This document shows positions 9,303 through 18,378 of a stretch of DNA of 64,000 bases, piece after piece (position 1 is the first letter of the stretch; each line of letters begins with the position of its first letter). The translations under genes and the position numbers were made by a program. The DNA is from Massilia sp. YIM B02769 (lineage in GTDB: Bacteria > Pseudomonadota > Gammaproteobacteria > Burkholderiales > Burkholderiaceae_D): assembly GCF_030411995.1 (NCBI RefSeq), contig NZ_JASNRC010000019.1:35359-99358 (forward strand). The letters run 5' to 3'. Below the pieces are notes generated by a model. The model did not search any database. It saw nothing but the letters and a program-made list of their open reading frames with translations, and was not told the DNA's origin.

Positions 9303-10061
9303 TCAGCCGCGCTTGCGGCGGCCAGCCAGGCCCAGGCCGGCCAGCGCCAGGCCGAACAGCGACAGCGATGCCGGTTCCGGCACTTCGCTCACGCGCAGGT
9401 TGTCGATGCTGACTTTCACGCCGTTGTCGAGGTTGACGGTGCGGATGCCGATCTGCGAAACCGACGAGATCTTGCTGGTGCCGGTGGCAACGCGGTCGGC
9501 GCCGGTCAGCGAGTGCATTTCGTCCGCGGTCGGGTTCATCCAGGCGGCGAAACTGTTGTAGAACGCGGAACCGTTCGTCTTGGTCAGGTAGCCCAGCAGG
9601 TGGTAGGTCTGGCCGGCAACCAGGTCGCTGCCCAGCAGGTAAGGACCGCCGGTGCCGGTCGTACGTACGTACAGGTCGTCGGTGCAGACGCCGGTGTCGC
9701 AGTTCGCTTTCAGGCCGAAGCTCGGGCCATCCTTGTCGCCCAGCCACAGGCCGAGGAAGTCGTTGTTGCCCAGGGTGCCGGTGTACGAGAAGCTGAAGTC
9801 GACGATGATGCCGCCGGTCTGGGTCTCGGCCAGGTTCCAGTACGCAGCGCGGTCGTTGTTGCTGCCGAAGGTCAGCGACTTGTTGCCGCCGGCGGTGGTG
9901 ACGGCCGGCTTGTCCTTGGCCTTGGTGATGTCGGTGGCCCAGTTGCCGGTGAAACCGGTGCTGGCGCCGTCGAAGTTGTCGGCGGCGACGACGATGCTGG
10001 CGTTGGCGCTGGCGCTGAAGGCAAATGCGAGCGAGGCGATAACAGGAGCGAAACGTTTCAT
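9303..10061 (-). CDS. PEP-CTERM sorting domain protein
   Basis: 252 residues with an N-terminal signal peptide (KRFAPVIASLAFAFSASANA, cleavage probably after ANA). A beta-rich secreted body is followed by the PEP-CTERM tail: VPEPASLSLFG, a hydrophobic segment and RRKRG. In the known system the tail is recognised by an exosortase (XrtA/EpsH) and the protein is exported to the cell surface or exopolysaccharide matrix. The body has few cysteines (a pair in NCDTGVCTDD) and no catalytic motif I recognise. It stands as a single gene, preceded by a sigma-54-like promoter and followed by its own terminator. No exosortase gene is in the window. Confidence 0.92.
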   Translation of the reverse strand: MKRFAPVIASLAFAFSASANASIVVAADNFDGASTGFTGNWATDITKAKDKPAVTTAGGNKSLTFGSNNDRAAYWNLAETQTGGIIVDFSFSYTGTLGNNDFLGLWLGDKDGPSFGLKANCDTGVCTDDLYVRTTGTGGPYLLGSDLVAGQTYHLLGYLTKTNGSAFYNSFAAWMNPTADEMHSLTGADRVATGTSKISSVSQIGIRTVNLDNGVKVSIDNLRVSEVPEPASLSLFGLALAGLGLAGRRKRG

Positions 10062-10096
10062 GTGCGAGTAGATCTAAAGTAAATGGTAATTTCCCA

Positions 10097-10116
10097 TAAG
10101 CACGTTTCATGCCAGA
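10097..10116 (-). promoter_or_regulatory. Sigma-54 (RpoN) type -24/-12 promoter
   Basis: The minus strand reads CTGGCATGAAACGTGCTTA. The invariant GG and GC are exactly 10 bases apart, as in the consensus TGGCACG-N4-TTGC, with mismatches only at less critical positions. A T-rich tract lies directly upstream. The predicted transcript start is near 10088, about 27 bases before the ATG at 10061. RpoN control of PEP-CTERM genes through PrsK/PrsR is established in other floc-forming betaproteobacteria. Confidence 0.6.
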
Positions 10117-10254
10117 AAAAAATTTCTTTTCAAAACAATTGCTTGTTTAAAATTCGAAACCCTTCCTTGACATCAGTGTAAGAAATTCCGACATTGACGC
10201 CACAGCAGCCTCATCAACCCTTTCCATCGTCGGAGAGCTTCGATCGACCTGCTC

Positions 10255-10260
10255 TATAAT
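10255..10260 (+). promoter_or_regulatory. -10 box (TATAAT) of trhO
   Basis: A perfect TATAAT ends one base before the G of an in-frame ATG at 10259. Transcription would begin near 10267, downstream of that ATG, so the ATG at 10289 is the usable start. The -35 region is weak. Confidence 0.5.
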
Positions 10261-10288
10261 GACGGCCTGTCTTTTGTCCTCTCATGCC

Positions 10289-11173
10289 ATGTCTCCCGCA
10301 ACCAACTACGTCAACATCGCCGCCTACAAATTCGTCACTCTCGATAACTTGGACGAATTACGCGGCCTATACCAGTCCCTGTGCAACGAACTAGGCCTCA
10401 AGGGCACGGTATTATTGACGCCCGAAGGCATCAACATGTTTGTTTCCGGTCTGCGCGAACAGATCGACCGCTATCTCGACTGGGTGCGCAGCGATGCTCG
10501 CCTGGCCGATCTCGAGTGGAAGGAAAGCCTTTCGAACGAACAGTCACACAAGCGCATGCTGGTCAAGATCAAGAAAGAGATCATCACCATGCGCATGCCG
10601 CTGATCAGGCCCGAGCTCGGCCGCGCGCCGTCGGTGGAAGCGGCCACACTCAAGCGCTGGCTCGACCAGGGCCACGACGACAAGGGCAAGCCGGTGGTGA
10701 TGGTCGATACCCGCAACGACTTCGAAGTCGATGTCGGCACCTTCGACAATACCGTCGACTACCGCATCAAGAAGTTCACCGAATTTCCGGAAGTGATCGC
10801 AGCCCACAAGGATGACTTCGCCGGCAAGACCGTGGTCACTTTCTGCACCGGCGGCATTCGCTGCGAAAAGGCGGCCATTCACATGCAGAACATCGGCTAT
10901 GACAATGTCTACCAGCTTGAAGGCGGCATCCTCAAGTATTTCGAGGAAGTCGGCGGCGCCCACTACACCGGCGACTGCTTCGTGTTCGACTACCGTACCG
11001 CTTTGAACCCGAAACTGGAGCCGACCGAAACCGTGCAGTGCTTCGCCTGCCGCGCGGTGGTGACCCCGCGCCAGCAACTGGCGCCGGAATACGTATACGG
11101 TGTGTCGTGTCCGCATTGCGCACCAGCCGTTGTCCAGGGTGGCGCGCCGGAACGTACGGCAGAGCTGCCATGA
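10289..11173 (+). CDS. trhO: tRNA uridine(34) hydroxylase, rhodanese family
   Basis: 294 residues. The N-terminal part (LKGTVLLTPEGINMFVSG) is the acylphosphatase-like domain of the YceA/TrhO family. The central rhodanese domain carries VVTFCTGGIRCEKAA with the active-site Cys at residue 186, and conserved MVDTRNDFE. The C-terminus has a Cys-rich stretch (CFACR, SCPHC) that could bind zinc. TrhO makes 5-hydroxyuridine at the wobble position of certain tRNAs, using prephenate-independent oxygen chemistry. I chose the start at 10289 because a -10 box overlaps the upstream in-frame ATG at 10259. Confidence 0.9.
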   Translation: MSPATNYVNIAAYKFVTLDNLDELRGLYQSLCNELGLKGTVLLTPEGINMFVSGLREQIDRYLDWVRSDARLADLEWKESLSNEQSHKRMLVKIKKEIITMRMPLIRPELGRAPSVEAATLKRWLDQGHDDKGKPVVMVDTRNDFEVDVGTFDNTVDYRIKKFTEFPEVIAAHKDDFAGKTVVTFCTGGIRCEKAAIHMQNIGYDNVYQLEGGILKYFEEVGGAHYTGDCFVFDYRTALNPKLEPTETVQCFACRAVVTPRQQLAPEYVYGVSCPHCAPAVVQGGAPERTAELP

Positions 11174-11179
11174 TATAAT
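11171..11179 (+). promoter_or_regulatory. Extended -10 promoter for the O-antigen ABC operon
   Basis: TGATATAAT matches the extended -10 form TGnTATAAT. It overlaps the last codons of trhO and lies 171 bases before the permease gene. No good -35 is visible, as expected for extended -10 promoters. Confidence 0.45.
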
Positions 11180-11349
11180 CTTGTTTTTCTGTCCAGACGG
11201 ACCGGGGCGAGTGCACGCATCAGGCCTGCCGGCAGCCACCGCTCCGGCAGCCAGCGGCCGCATATGCAAGCTTTGATGTCCTCCTCATCCCATTGCGCAT
11301 GGCGTGAATCTTCCGCCATGCGTTTCCCATCGCCGCGCGGAGCTGGCGA

Positions 11350-12150
11350 ATGATTTCCCTTCCAATGCTGAGCGGCGTGTGGCGCTATCGCGGATTCATC
11401 GGCGGCAGTGTCAGGCGCGAATTCCAGGTCAAGTACCGCAACTCGCTGCTGGGTGCGACCTGGACCATCCTCAACCCCTTGTCGATGATCATCGTCTATA
11501 CGGTGGTGTTCTCGCAGGTCATGGGCAGCAGGATGAACGGCTTGACTGGCCCTTTTGCCTATGGCGTCTACCTGTGCGCAGGCACCCTTACCTGGAGCCT
11601 GTTCGCCGAGATCACCAGCCGGAGCCAGTCGGTGTTCATCGAACATGCCAACCTCATCAAGAAACTCCAGTTCCCGCGCCTGTGCCTGCCGGTGATTGTC
11701 GTGCTCAACGCGCTCGTCAATTTCGGCATCGTCTTCGGCCTGTTCACGGCATTCCTCGTGCTGTCCGATAATTTTCCTGGATGGGTGTTCCTCGCCATCG
11801 TCCCTGTCCTGCTGCTGCAGATCCTGTTTTCGATCGGCCTGGGCATGATCCTCGGCGTGCTGAACGTCTTCTTCCGCGATGTCGGCCAGTTCTTTACGAT
11901 CCTGCTCCAGTTCTGGTTCTGGTTCACGCCCGTGGTCTATCCGGTCAGCGCCCTTCCCGCGCAAGTGCGCGACTGGCTGGAATTCAATCCGATGCTGGCG
12001 CCGATCACGGCTTACCAGCAAATCATCGTATATGGCCGGATGCCCGACTGGCAGGCCCTGCTGCCCTTCGGCCTGCTCGGCGTGATCTTCTGCATCCTGG
12101 GTATCAAGCTGTTCCGCAAGCGTGCGGGCGAAATGGTGGATGAGCTGTAA
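11350..12150 (+). CDS. wzm: O-antigen/polysaccharide ABC transporter permease
   Basis: 266 residues, about six membrane helices, of the ABC-2 type family. The N-terminal cytoplasmic segment with VRREFQVKYRNSLLGATW is the typical coupling/amphipathic start of Wzm-like permeases, and WFWFTPVVYPVSALP is the conserved extracellular hairpin. With the ATPase encoded next it would move completed undecaprenol-linked glycan across the inner membrane. The stop codon and the next start overlap (TAATG). Teichoic acid exporters (TagG) are related, but the Gram-negative LPS context fits Wzm. Confidence 0.9.
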   Translation: MISLPMLSGVWRYRGFIGGSVRREFQVKYRNSLLGATWTILNPLSMIIVYTVVFSQVMGSRMNGLTGPFAYGVYLCAGTLTWSLFAEITSRSQSVFIEHANLIKKLQFPRLCLPVIVVLNALVNFGIVFGLFTAFLVLSDNFPGWVFLAIVPVLLLQILFSIGLGMILGVLNVFFRDVGQFFTILLQFWFWFTPVVYPVSALPAQVRDWLEFNPMLAPITAYQQIIVYGRMPDWQALLPFGLLGVIFCILGIKLFRKRAGEMVDEL

Positions 12151-13370
12151 TGGGTACGATCCGCGTCAACAAGCTGGGCAAGGCCTACAAGCAATACGGT
12201 TCGCGCTGGTCGCGTTTCGCCGAATGGACGCTGCCTTTCCTGGGGATGCGCCATCGCCTGAAATGGGTCATCGAGGACATCAGTTTCCAACTGGCGCCCG
12301 GCGAGGCGGTCGGCATCATCGGTACCAACGGCGCCGGCAAGAGCACCTTGCTCAAGCTGATCACAGGCACCACCCAGCCCACCAGCGGCAGCGTGCAGAT
12401 GACCGGCCGGGTCGCGGCCCTGCTGGAACTGGGCATGGGTTTCCACCCCGATTTCACCGGACGCCAGAATGCCTACATGGCCGGGCAGCTGATCGGCCTG
12501 GGCATCGACGACATCACTGCGCTGATGCCCGAGATCGAGGCGTTCGCCGACATCGGCGACTACATCGACCAGCCGGTGCGCGTGTATTCCTCAGGCATGC
12601 AGATGCGCCTGGCCTTCAGCGTCGCCACGGCCAGGCGGCCGGACATCCTGATCGTCGACGAAGCCCTGTCGGTGGGCGACGCCTACTTCCAGCACAAGAG
12701 CTTCGAGCGCATCCGCGAGTACCGCAAGCTTGGCACCACGCTGCTGATCGTCAGCCATGACCGCGCTGCGATCCAGTCGATCTGCGACCGCGCCATCCTG
12801 CTCGACGGCGGCCGCCTGGCCAAGCAGGGACGGCCCGAGGAAGTCATGGACTATTACAACGCGATGCTGGCCGAGCGCGGCAATGAAACCGTCGTTCAGA
12901 GCGCAACGGCCGATGGCCGCACGCAGACCAGCTCGGGCACCGGCGAAGCCACGGTCACCGATATCTGGCTCGAGAACGAGGTCGGCGAACAGGTCGAGAT
13001 GGTCAACGTCGGCGCCCCGGTGACGCTGCACGTGCGTGCGCGAGTCAACGCGGCGCTGCCGAAACTCGTGCTCGGCTACCTGATCAAGGACCGCCTGGGC
13101 CAGGACATGTACGGCACCAACACCTACCACATGGAACAGGTCCTGACCGACTTGCGCGCCGGCGAAGAGGTCGTGTTCCGCTTCGCCTTCCCGCTCAACC
13201 TCGGTCCCGGCAGCTATTCGATCACTACCGCCCTGACCAGCACCGATACGCACCTGGCCGACAACTACGAGTGGCGTGACCTTGCCTTCCTCTTTATCGT
13301 CATGAACATGAATCGCAAGCTGTTTGTTGGATCTAACTGGATCGAACCAAGCGTCGAGGTCCTTCGATGA
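12150..13370 (+). CDS. wzt: O-antigen ABC transporter ATPase with C-terminal carbohydrate-binding domain
   Basis: 406 residues. The nucleotide-binding domain (about 1-240) has Walker A GTNGAGKST, signature YSSGMQMRLAFSVAT and Walker B ILIVDEALSVGDA. The last 140 residues (from about VTDIWLENEVGEQVE) form a beta-rich domain like the Wzt C-terminal domain. In E. coli O8/O9a and Klebsiella O12 that domain recognises the modified non-reducing end of the finished chain. Here the next gene is a methyltransferase, so a methylated terminus is a likely export signal. The end overlaps that gene by four bases. Confidence 0.92.
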   Translation: MGTIRVNKLGKAYKQYGSRWSRFAEWTLPFLGMRHRLKWVIEDISFQLAPGEAVGIIGTNGAGKSTLLKLITGTTQPTSGSVQMTGRVAALLELGMGFHPDFTGRQNAYMAGQLIGLGIDDITALMPEIEAFADIGDYIDQPVRVYSSGMQMRLAFSVATARRPDILIVDEALSVGDAYFQHKSFERIREYRKLGTTLLIVSHDRAAIQSICDRAILLDGGRLAKQGRPEEVMDYYNAMLAERGNETVVQSATADGRTQTSSGTGEATVTDIWLENEVGEQVEMVNVGAPVTLHVRARVNAALPKLVLGYLIKDRLGQDMYGTNTYHMEQVLTDLRAGEEVVFRFAFPLNLGPGSYSITTALTSTDTHLADNYEWRDLAFLFIVMNMNRKLFVGSNWIEPSVEVLR

Positions 13371-15184
13371 GCGACAATTTCTATCGCGCCTTCGAAGAGC
13401 GCTACCGCGGCTCGCGCGAGCTGATCAAGGGTCGACTGGAAGCCTATACCCCCTTCGTCGCACCGCTGGCGGCACTGTACCCGGGAGCTGCGGCGCTCGA
13501 CCTCGGCTGCGGACGCGGCGAATGGCTCGAACTGATGACCGAGAACGGCTTCGCGGCCAGCGGCGTCGATCTCGACGAAGGCATGCTGGCGGCCTGTCGC
13601 GAACGCGGCCTGAACGTGGAAACGGCTGACGCCCTGAGCAGCCTGCGCAGTCACGCCAACGCCAGCGTGGCGCTGGTGTCGGCCTTCCACCTGGTCGAGC
13701 ACCTGCCGTTCGACGAGGTGCAGTGCCTCATTGCGGAAGCGCGCCGCGTGCTGTTGCCGGGCGGCCTGCTGATTATGGAAACGCCGAATCCGGAAAACCT
13801 GGTCGTCGGCACCAGCAGCTTCTATCTCGACCCCTCGCACGTCAAGCCGATTCCACCGCTGCTGCTCGACTTCATGGTCGAATACGCGGCGTTTCCACGC
13901 CATGCGGTGGTGCGCCTGCACGGCGCAGAGTTGGAACAAGACCAGCAGGAACTCGGACTACGGGATGTGTTCGAAAAGGTCAGCGCGGATTACGGCATCG
14001 TGGCGCAGAAAGCCGGCGACCAGGCCCTGACGGCGCTGTTCGATGCGCCTTTTGCGGCCGGGTACGGCGTCACGCTCGATGAAATGGCGGCGCGCTTTGA
14101 TCATCATCAAGCCAGCTTGCGCGCTGCAGACCGCGAGGCCCTGGCTGCGCTCCAGGCTAGCGTGGCGGGACTTTCCGGGCCAGCCGGCGAGACCGGCAGC
14201 GTCCAGGCGGAACTGGCCGCACTGCGGGCGCATGCGCAGGAACAGGAGAATCTGGTTGCTGCGCTGGCAGCATCCCTGCAGAGCCTGAGTGAACAGGCTG
14301 ATCAACGCCTTGCCGCTTTCGAAGAGGCCAACAATGAATTGTGGAAGCATGCGCTGCCCAGCCTGGTAGACCGCATGCAGGGTATCGACATGCGCATCGA
14401 CGAATTGCGCACCACATCGTCGCAGCAGGTGCAGACGCTTGAACTGGGTCTGGCGCAGCGTATCGAACAACTCGACCAGCGCCTGAACCAGCATGGCGAG
14501 CAGATCGAGCAGCGCATCGAGCAACTCGACCAGCGCCATGAACGCCGGGTCAGCGCTGCCGAAGAGCGCAGGATGCACAACAATCGCCTCGACAGCCGGC
14601 GTTTCGACGAGCTTGAACAGCGCGTAGCGCGGTCCGACCGGCGCCTGGCATCGCTGCCGCAGCAGCGCCTGCAAGATACCGAGCGACTGCTGGCGCAATC
14701 GCGCGAGCATTTGCAGCAAGCCGAGGAGCGTGTCCAGCAACTCGAAGGCCAGATCAGCGCAATGCTCGGGAGCAGCTCCTGGCGCGTCACCGCACCGGGA
14801 CGCCTGGTCGGCGGATTGGTGCGGCGTGCGGTCTCCGCGGCGCGCGAGGGCCGTATCAGGAGCGGGCTGCGCCGCAGGGTCGCCACCCTGGTGCTCGGCG
14901 CACCCGGTGCGGATACGACACGCGGGGTACGGGGCTGGCTGCGCCGCACCAAGAACAGCACTTGGGCACGCCGGATCGCACTCCCCCTGCTCAAACGCTT
15001 CCCGCAACTTCGGGCACCGCTGATCCGCTTGATGGAAGGCGGCAGCCTGCACGCTGCGCAGCCTGCCGGCGACGTGATCCTGCCCGACTGGGATGGGCCT
15101 CTCCCTGCCGAGTACTTGCAGATGACTCCCTTGACCCGCAAGATCCTGCTTGACCTTGCCCGTGCCAACTCCTCCAATCAATAA
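13367..15184 (+). CDS. Methyltransferase with long coiled coil (WbdD-like chain terminator)
   Basis: 605 residues. An N-terminal class I SAM methyltransferase (about 40-200) has ALDLGCGRGEWLELM as motif I, GVDLDEGML, and FHLVEHLPFDEV. Residues from about 250 to 475 are a long coiled coil rich in Gln, Glu and Arg, including a repeated RIEQLDQR. The tail has SSSWRVTAPGRLVGG, a motif common in proteins of ABC-dependent O-antigen systems, then a basic segment. E. coli WbdD combines terminal methylation with a coiled-coil ruler that sets chain length. This protein shows the methyltransferase and a ruler-like coil, but no kinase domain. Function is inferred from that parallel and from its position between wzt and the glycosyltransferase. 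Confidence 0.82.
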   Translation: MSDNFYRAFEERYRGSRELIKGRLEAYTPFVAPLAALYPGAAALDLGCGRGEWLELMTENGFAASGVDLDEGMLAACRERGLNVETADALSSLRSHANASVALVSAFHLVEHLPFDEVQCLIAEARRVLLPGGLLIMETPNPENLVVGTSSFYLDPSHVKPIPPLLLDFMVEYAAFPRHAVVRLHGAELEQDQQELGLRDVFEKVSADYGIVAQKAGDQALTALFDAPFAAGYGVTLDEMAARFDHHQASLRAADREALAALQASVAGLSGPAGETGSVQAELAALRAHAQEQENLVAALAASLQSLSEQADQRLAAFEEANNELWKHALPSLVDRMQGIDMRIDELRTTSSQQVQTLELGLAQRIEQLDQRLNQHGEQIEQRIEQLDQRHERRVSAAEERRMHNNRLDSRRFDELEQRVARSDRRLASLPQQRLQDTERLLAQSREHLQQAEERVQQLEGQISAMLGSSSWRVTAPGRLVGGLVRRAVSAAREGRIRSGLRRRVATLVLGAPGADTTRGVRGWLRRTKNSTWARRIALPLLKRFPQLRAPLIRLMEGGSLHAAQPAGDVILPDWDGPLPAEYLQMTPLTRKILLDLARANSSNQ

Positions 15185-15194
15185 ACCCGACTTC

Positions 15195-18100
15195 ATGCGC
15201 ATCGCCATCGATCTCCAGTCTTGCCAGAACGCCGATACGGTCCTTGCCCGCGATACGCTAGCGCTAGTGCAATACATGCTGCGCCATGCAGGCGGTCACA
15301 CGATCTATCTCGCATTCAGCAACCAGTTCCCGGCTCGCATAGAGATGCTGCGCAATGCTTTTCGCGATCTGTTGCCCGCCCGGCAGGTGGTGGTTTACGA
15401 TACGCCCAGCCCGGATGGCACAAACAGGGTGCAAAGTACGATTGAACTGATCAGGCATAACTTCTTCGCAAGCCTGGGCGCCGACGCCGTGTTCGCGCCG
15501 GCCCTGTTCGACCATGCCATCGATACCGTGGGCGCGGTCTCCCCTTCCGGCGGCGCGTTCTTGAGTGCGGTTAGCGTATGCGATCCGGCCACCCTTGCGC
15601 CGGTACACGGCTCGACACCGGCGCGCATGGATTCATACGCGCGCCAGCAAGCCAGCCTGCAACATGCCGCACTGGTCTTTGCCGGCTCGGCGCAGATCGG
15701 CAGCGCATTGCGCGACAGCGGCGTCGATCCAGAGCGGGTAGTCGAAATCGCTGCGACGCAGGACCAGGCTGCAATCCAGATACTCGATGCACTCGAACAG
15801 TGCTGGCGCCGGCGCGAGACGCCCGCACAGCCTGAAGGGCGGCCGTCCCTGGCCTATGTGTCGCCGCTGCCGCCTCAGCAATCCGGCATCGCCGATTACA
15901 GCGCCGAACTCGTTGCCGAGCTGGCCAGCTATTACGACGTGCATCTCATCGTGCCCGACACGCTCGAATTCGAACCCGAACTGAGCGCCCAGTTCCCCGT
16001 CCACACGACGAGCTGGTTCGACGGGCATGCGCATCGCTTCGAGCGGATCCTCTATCATTTCGGAAATTCCGACGTGCACCAGTTCATGTTCGGTATGCTC
16101 GAGCGCCATCCAGGCATTGTCGTCTTGCATGACTTTTTCCTGAGTAATGTCATCGACAACATGGAGTTGCATAACGGCGTCGAGCACGCATTCAGCAATG
16201 CCCTGTTCTATTCGCATGGCTATAGCGCCATCGCCGAAAAGGCGGTCCAGGGGCGGAATGCGGCCATCTGGAAATACCCCGCCAACAAGGCCGTGCTCGA
16301 CGCGGCGACCGGCATCATCGTGCATTCCCGGTTTTCGATCGAACTGGCCGAGACCTGGTACGGTATCAATGACAGCATGCGCTGGCGCGTCCTGCCGCTG
16401 ATGCGCGGCGAAGCGGCCAGCAACGCCGTCAGCCGGGAAGCCGCACGCGACAAGCTCGGTTTCGGCGAGACGGATTTCGTCATCTGCAGCTTCGGTATGC
16501 TCGGCAGTTCCAAACTCAATGACAAGCTGCTGTCTGCTTTCCTGGCCATGCCGCGCACGTCGTCCCAGCGCTGCCATCTGGTTTATGTCGGCGCAGACGA
16601 CCCCTCCGAATTCGGCATTGCCCTGCATGCACAGATCGAGGCGAGCGGCCTGGCCGACTTCGTCAGCGTCACCGGATTCGTCAGCGCCCAGACCTACCAC
16701 AGCTACCTGCAAGCAGCCGACCTCGCGGTCCAGCTGCGGGGGCAGACCCGCGGTGAGACCTCGGCTTCGGTACTCGACTGCCTGTTGCATGGCGTGGCCA
16801 CCATCGTGAATGCGAACGGGGCCAATGCCAGCCTGCCCGACGATGTCGTCTGCCTACTCCCCGACCAGTTCGCCCAAGCGGACCTCGTCGCGGCCATGAC
16901 GCGCCTGCACGACGACGCTGCGATGCGCAGCGAACTTGCACGGCGCGGCAAGGCCCATGTACACGAGCACCATGCACCGGCGCGGGTCGGCACCCAGTAT
17001 GTCACGGCAATCGAGGCGTTCACCCGCAACAGCCCGGAAGCGCACTATCGCGCCTTGCTGCGTGGGATGCAGCGCATCGGCGCACCGAGCGATCCCCGCC
17101 ACTACGAGCTGGTCAATGCGGCCAAGTCGATCGCGGCAAACCAGCCTGCGCGGCTGCCGCCGCAACTGTTCATCGATATTTCGGCAGTCGCACAGTTCGA
17201 CCTGAAGACTGGTATCCAGCGGGTCGTCCGCAGTATCCTGCTGGCACTGATCGGCTCTCCGCCCCCAGGCTATCGTATCGAGCCGGTCTATGGCGACGGC
17301 GGCAACCGGCGCTATCGCTATGCGCGCAACTTCACCCTGGGCCTGATCGGCGAAGCGAATCCGGGGCTGGAGGACGCGCCGATCGAGTACCACGCGGGCG
17401 ATATCTTCCTCGGACTCGACCTGGTAGCCGATTGCACTTCGCAGAATGAAACCCTGCTGACCGATATGCGCAATCGTGGGGTGCAGGTGCTGTTCGTCGT
17501 CTACGATATCCTGCCTTTGCTGCTGCCGAATGCTTTTCCATATGGAACGGAAGCGAACTTCCGCGAATATATCGAGACCATCACCCGTATTTCCGACGGC
17601 CTCGTCTGTATTTCGCAGGCGGTCGCGGACGAACTGGCCGACTGGATCGGTGCACATGCGGCGCCGCGCCGCTCCCCGCTTCAGCTGGGCTACTTCCATC
17701 TCGGCGCCGATATCTCCGCCAGTGTGCCATCCACGGGTCTCCCGCCGAACGCGGACCAGGTCTTTGCCGCCATCGCGCAGCGCCCAACCATCCTGATGGT
17801 GGGCACCGTCGAGCCGCGCAAGGGACACGAGCAGGCGCTGGCGGCCTTCGAGCTGCTGTGGTCGCGTAACGTGGAAGTCAACCTGGTCATCGTCGGCAAG
17901 CCAGGCTGGCTGGTCGAACCACTCATCAAGAAGCTGAACAGCCATCGCGAACTGAACGGGCGCCTGTTCTGGCTGGCCGGCGCCTCCGACGAAATGCTCA
18001 CCAGGCTCTACGAATCGGCATCCGGCTTGCTGGCAGCCTCGATCGGCGAAGGCTTCGGCCTGCCGCTTATCGAAGCGGCCCAGCACAAGCTGCCGATCAT

Positions 18101-18356
18101 TGCACGCGACATCCCGGTGTTCCGCGAAGTGAGCAAGGAACATGCCTTCTATTTCGAGGGCACTACCGGCGCCGCGCTGGCTACTGCGGTGGAAGAATGG
18201 CTACGCCTGTTCGCTGCCGGCGCCGCTCCGCTCTCCGAGGCGATGCCATGGCTGAGCTGGGCGGACAGCGCCCGCGAACTGATGGGCAGCGTGGCCGACG
18301 GGAAGTGGTATCGGACCGTGGGCGCGCCGTCGACCAGCCAGCAACTCACGTCTTGA
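15195..18356 (+). CDS. Giant multi-domain glycosyltransferase (GT4 type)
   Basis: About 1053 residues with three Rossmann-like modules. Residues 1-200 (MRIAIDLQSC) look like half of a GT-B enzyme without a catalytic site. The second module begins LAYVSPLPPQQSGIADYS, a GT4 acceptor-side motif, and its nucleotide side has RGETSASVLDCL, where the usual second Glu is Asp. The third module begins LFIDISAVAQFDLKTG and carries the full GT4 signature EGFGLPLIEA. Such enzymes polymerise O-antigen repeats in ABC-dependent systems (compare WbdA). It ends the wzm-wzt operon. The ATG at 15195 follows the previous stop by 10 bases; in-frame TTG codons at 15150 and 15156 are less likely starts. Sugars are unknown. 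Confidence 0.85.
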   Translation: MRIAIDLQSCQNADTVLARDTLALVQYMLRHAGGHTIYLAFSNQFPARIEMLRNAFRDLLPARQVVVYDTPSPDGTNRVQSTIELIRHNFFASLGADAVFAPALFDHAIDTVGAVSPSGGAFLSAVSVCDPATLAPVHGSTPARMDSYARQQASLQHAALVFAGSAQIGSALRDSGVDPERVVEIAATQDQAAIQILDALEQCWRRRETPAQPEGRPSLAYVSPLPPQQSGIADYSAELVAELASYYDVHLIVPDTLEFEPELSAQFPVHTTSWFDGHAHRFERILYHFGNSDVHQFMFGMLERHPGIVVLHDFFLSNVIDNMELHNGVEHAFSNALFYSHGYSAIAEKAVQGRNAAIWKYPANKAVLDAATGIIVHSRFSIELAETWYGINDSMRWRVLPLMRGEAASNAVSREAARDKLGFGETDFVICSFGMLGSSKLNDKLLSAFLAMPRTSSQRCHLVYVGADDPSEFGIALHAQIEASGLADFVSVTGFVSAQTYHSYLQAADLAVQLRGQTRGETSASVLDCLLHGVATIVNANGANASLPDDVVCLLPDQFAQADLVAAMTRLHDDAAMRSELARRGKAHVHEHHAPARVGTQYVTAIEAFTRNSPEAHYRALLRGMQRIGAPSDPRHYELVNAAKSIAANQPARLPPQLFIDISAVAQFDLKTGIQRVVRSILLALIGSPPPGYRIEPVYGDGGNRRYRYARNFTLGLIGEANPGLEDAPIEYHAGDIFLGLDLVADCTSQNETLLTDMRNRGVQVLFVVYDILPLLLPNAFPYGTEANFREYIETITRISDGLVCISQAVADELADWIGAHAAPRRSPLQLGYFHLGADISASVPSTGLPPNADQVFAAIAQRPTILMVGTVEPRKGHEQALAAFELLWSRNVEVNLVIVGKPGWLVEPLIKKLNSHRELNGRLFWLAGASDEMLTRLYESASGLLAASIGEGFGLPLIEAAQHKLPIIARDIPVFREVSKEHAFYFEGTTGAALATAVEEWLRLFAAGAAPLSEAMPWLSWADSARELMGSVADGKWYRTVGAPSTSQQLTS

Positions 18357-18378
18357 CAAGCGCCGGTGGCGCGCCGTA

